Shown one piece after another: positions 21,264 to 21,489 of a DNA stretch of 21,489 nucleotides. Location of the stretch: NCBI GenBank assembly GCA_964384095.1, contig CAYLKC010000029.1, positions 1 to 21,489 on the forward strand, written 5' to 3'. The DNA comes from JAITWN01 sp964384095. GTDB lineage: Bacteria; Pseudomonadota; Gammaproteobacteria; SZUA-140. The stretch's first letter is position 1, and each line of letters begins with the position of its first letter. A program made the position numbers and the translations under genes. The notes below the pieces were generated by a model. The model was not told where the DNA came from. It saw nothing but the letters and a program-made list of their open reading frames with translations, and searched no databases.

Positions 21264-21489
21264 TCAATGCAGGTGGCGGCCGCCGGCGGCCGTGGGCGGC
21301 GCCGCCGGCGCGTCGATCGGCAGCGGCTCGAGCACCGAGACGGTCAGGCGGTCATCGATCAGATAGCGACGCGCGACCTCGCGCACCTGTTCGGCGGTGA
21401 CCGCCTCGATGCGCGCGACATAGTCGTCGGCGAGCCGCCAGTCGAGACCGACGGTCTCGAGGATGCCGATGATCATCGCCTGGTAGAAC
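21264..21489 (-). CDS. M16 family peptidase, C-terminal end only (probable catalytic partner)
   Basis: Only the last 74 full codons are inside the window, starting FYQAMIIGILETVGLDWRLA on the minus strand. VARIEAVTAEQVREVARRYL followed by IDDRLTVSVLEPLP is the typical ending of an M16 peptidase domain. A Pro/Ala-rich tail ending in HLH follows. The stop is 8 bases before the alternative start of the next M16 gene, so the two form an operon. The zinc-binding part would be outside the window, so activity cannot be judged here. Confidence 0.85.
   Translation of the reverse strand, partial: FYQAMIIGILETVGLDWRLADDYVARIEAVTAEQVREVARRYLIDDRLTVSVLEPLPIDAPAAPPTAAGGRHLH

Overview
The window is about 21.5 kb of dense, GC-rich chromosomal DNA from a gammaproteobacterium. 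Gene content and order support this. The stretch rpmG-rpmB-radC-coaBC-dut-phosphomannomutase-argB ... pyrE ... exonuclease III follows the order I recall for Pseudomonas (rpmG, rpmB, radC, coaC/dfp, dut, algC, argB, pyrE, crc). The block ggt-ferredoxin-coaD-rsmD-M16 peptidase pair is also typical of the class. The secA-argJ junction and the Chromatium-type 2[4Fe-4S] ferredoxin would fit a Chromatiales-like lineage, but the species cannot be named from this sequence.

Layout. 1-2046 (+): the 3' part of secA, then argJ. A bidirectional terminator (2064-2095) separates them from rpmB-rpmG (-), which has a clear sigma-70 promoter. A 182-bp nested palindromic element (2597-2778) lies between rpmB and radC (-). 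3576-7784 (+): coaBC, a hairpin-repeat cluster, dut, a phosphomannomutase/phosphoglucomutase and argB. 7904-8608 (+): a TSUP membrane permease whose start codon is unclear. 8609-9223: a low-GC scar with a broken glycosyltransferase fragment. 9224-11043 (+): a secreted TPR-like protein, a HI1419/HI1420-type toxin-antitoxin pair and a Cys-rich protein. 11057-15856 (-): one tight run in transcription order MerR-type regulator, ParA fused to a glycogen-binding-like domain, a MinD/FleN-like protein without a P-loop, a protein resembling a degenerate nuclease, pyrE and a class V aminotransferase. 15972-16739 (+): exonuclease III. 16741-16894: a second copy of the hairpin repeats. 16899-21489 (-): ggt, ferredoxin, coaD, rsmD and two M16 peptidase genes, the second cut by the window edge.

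Most genes are housekeeping: arginine synthesis (argJ, argB), coenzyme A synthesis (coaBC, coaD), pyrimidine and dUTP metabolism (pyrE, dut), ribosomal proteins and rRNA methylation. The best candidate for something undescribed is the merR/parA-CBM48/minD-like/nuclease-like cluster (12913-15856). Its first three genes overlap or lie one base apart. An active Walker ATPase carrying a carbohydrate-binding-type domain sits next to a paralogue-like protein that has lost its nucleotide-binding loop. These domain assignments were made by eye and need profile searches.
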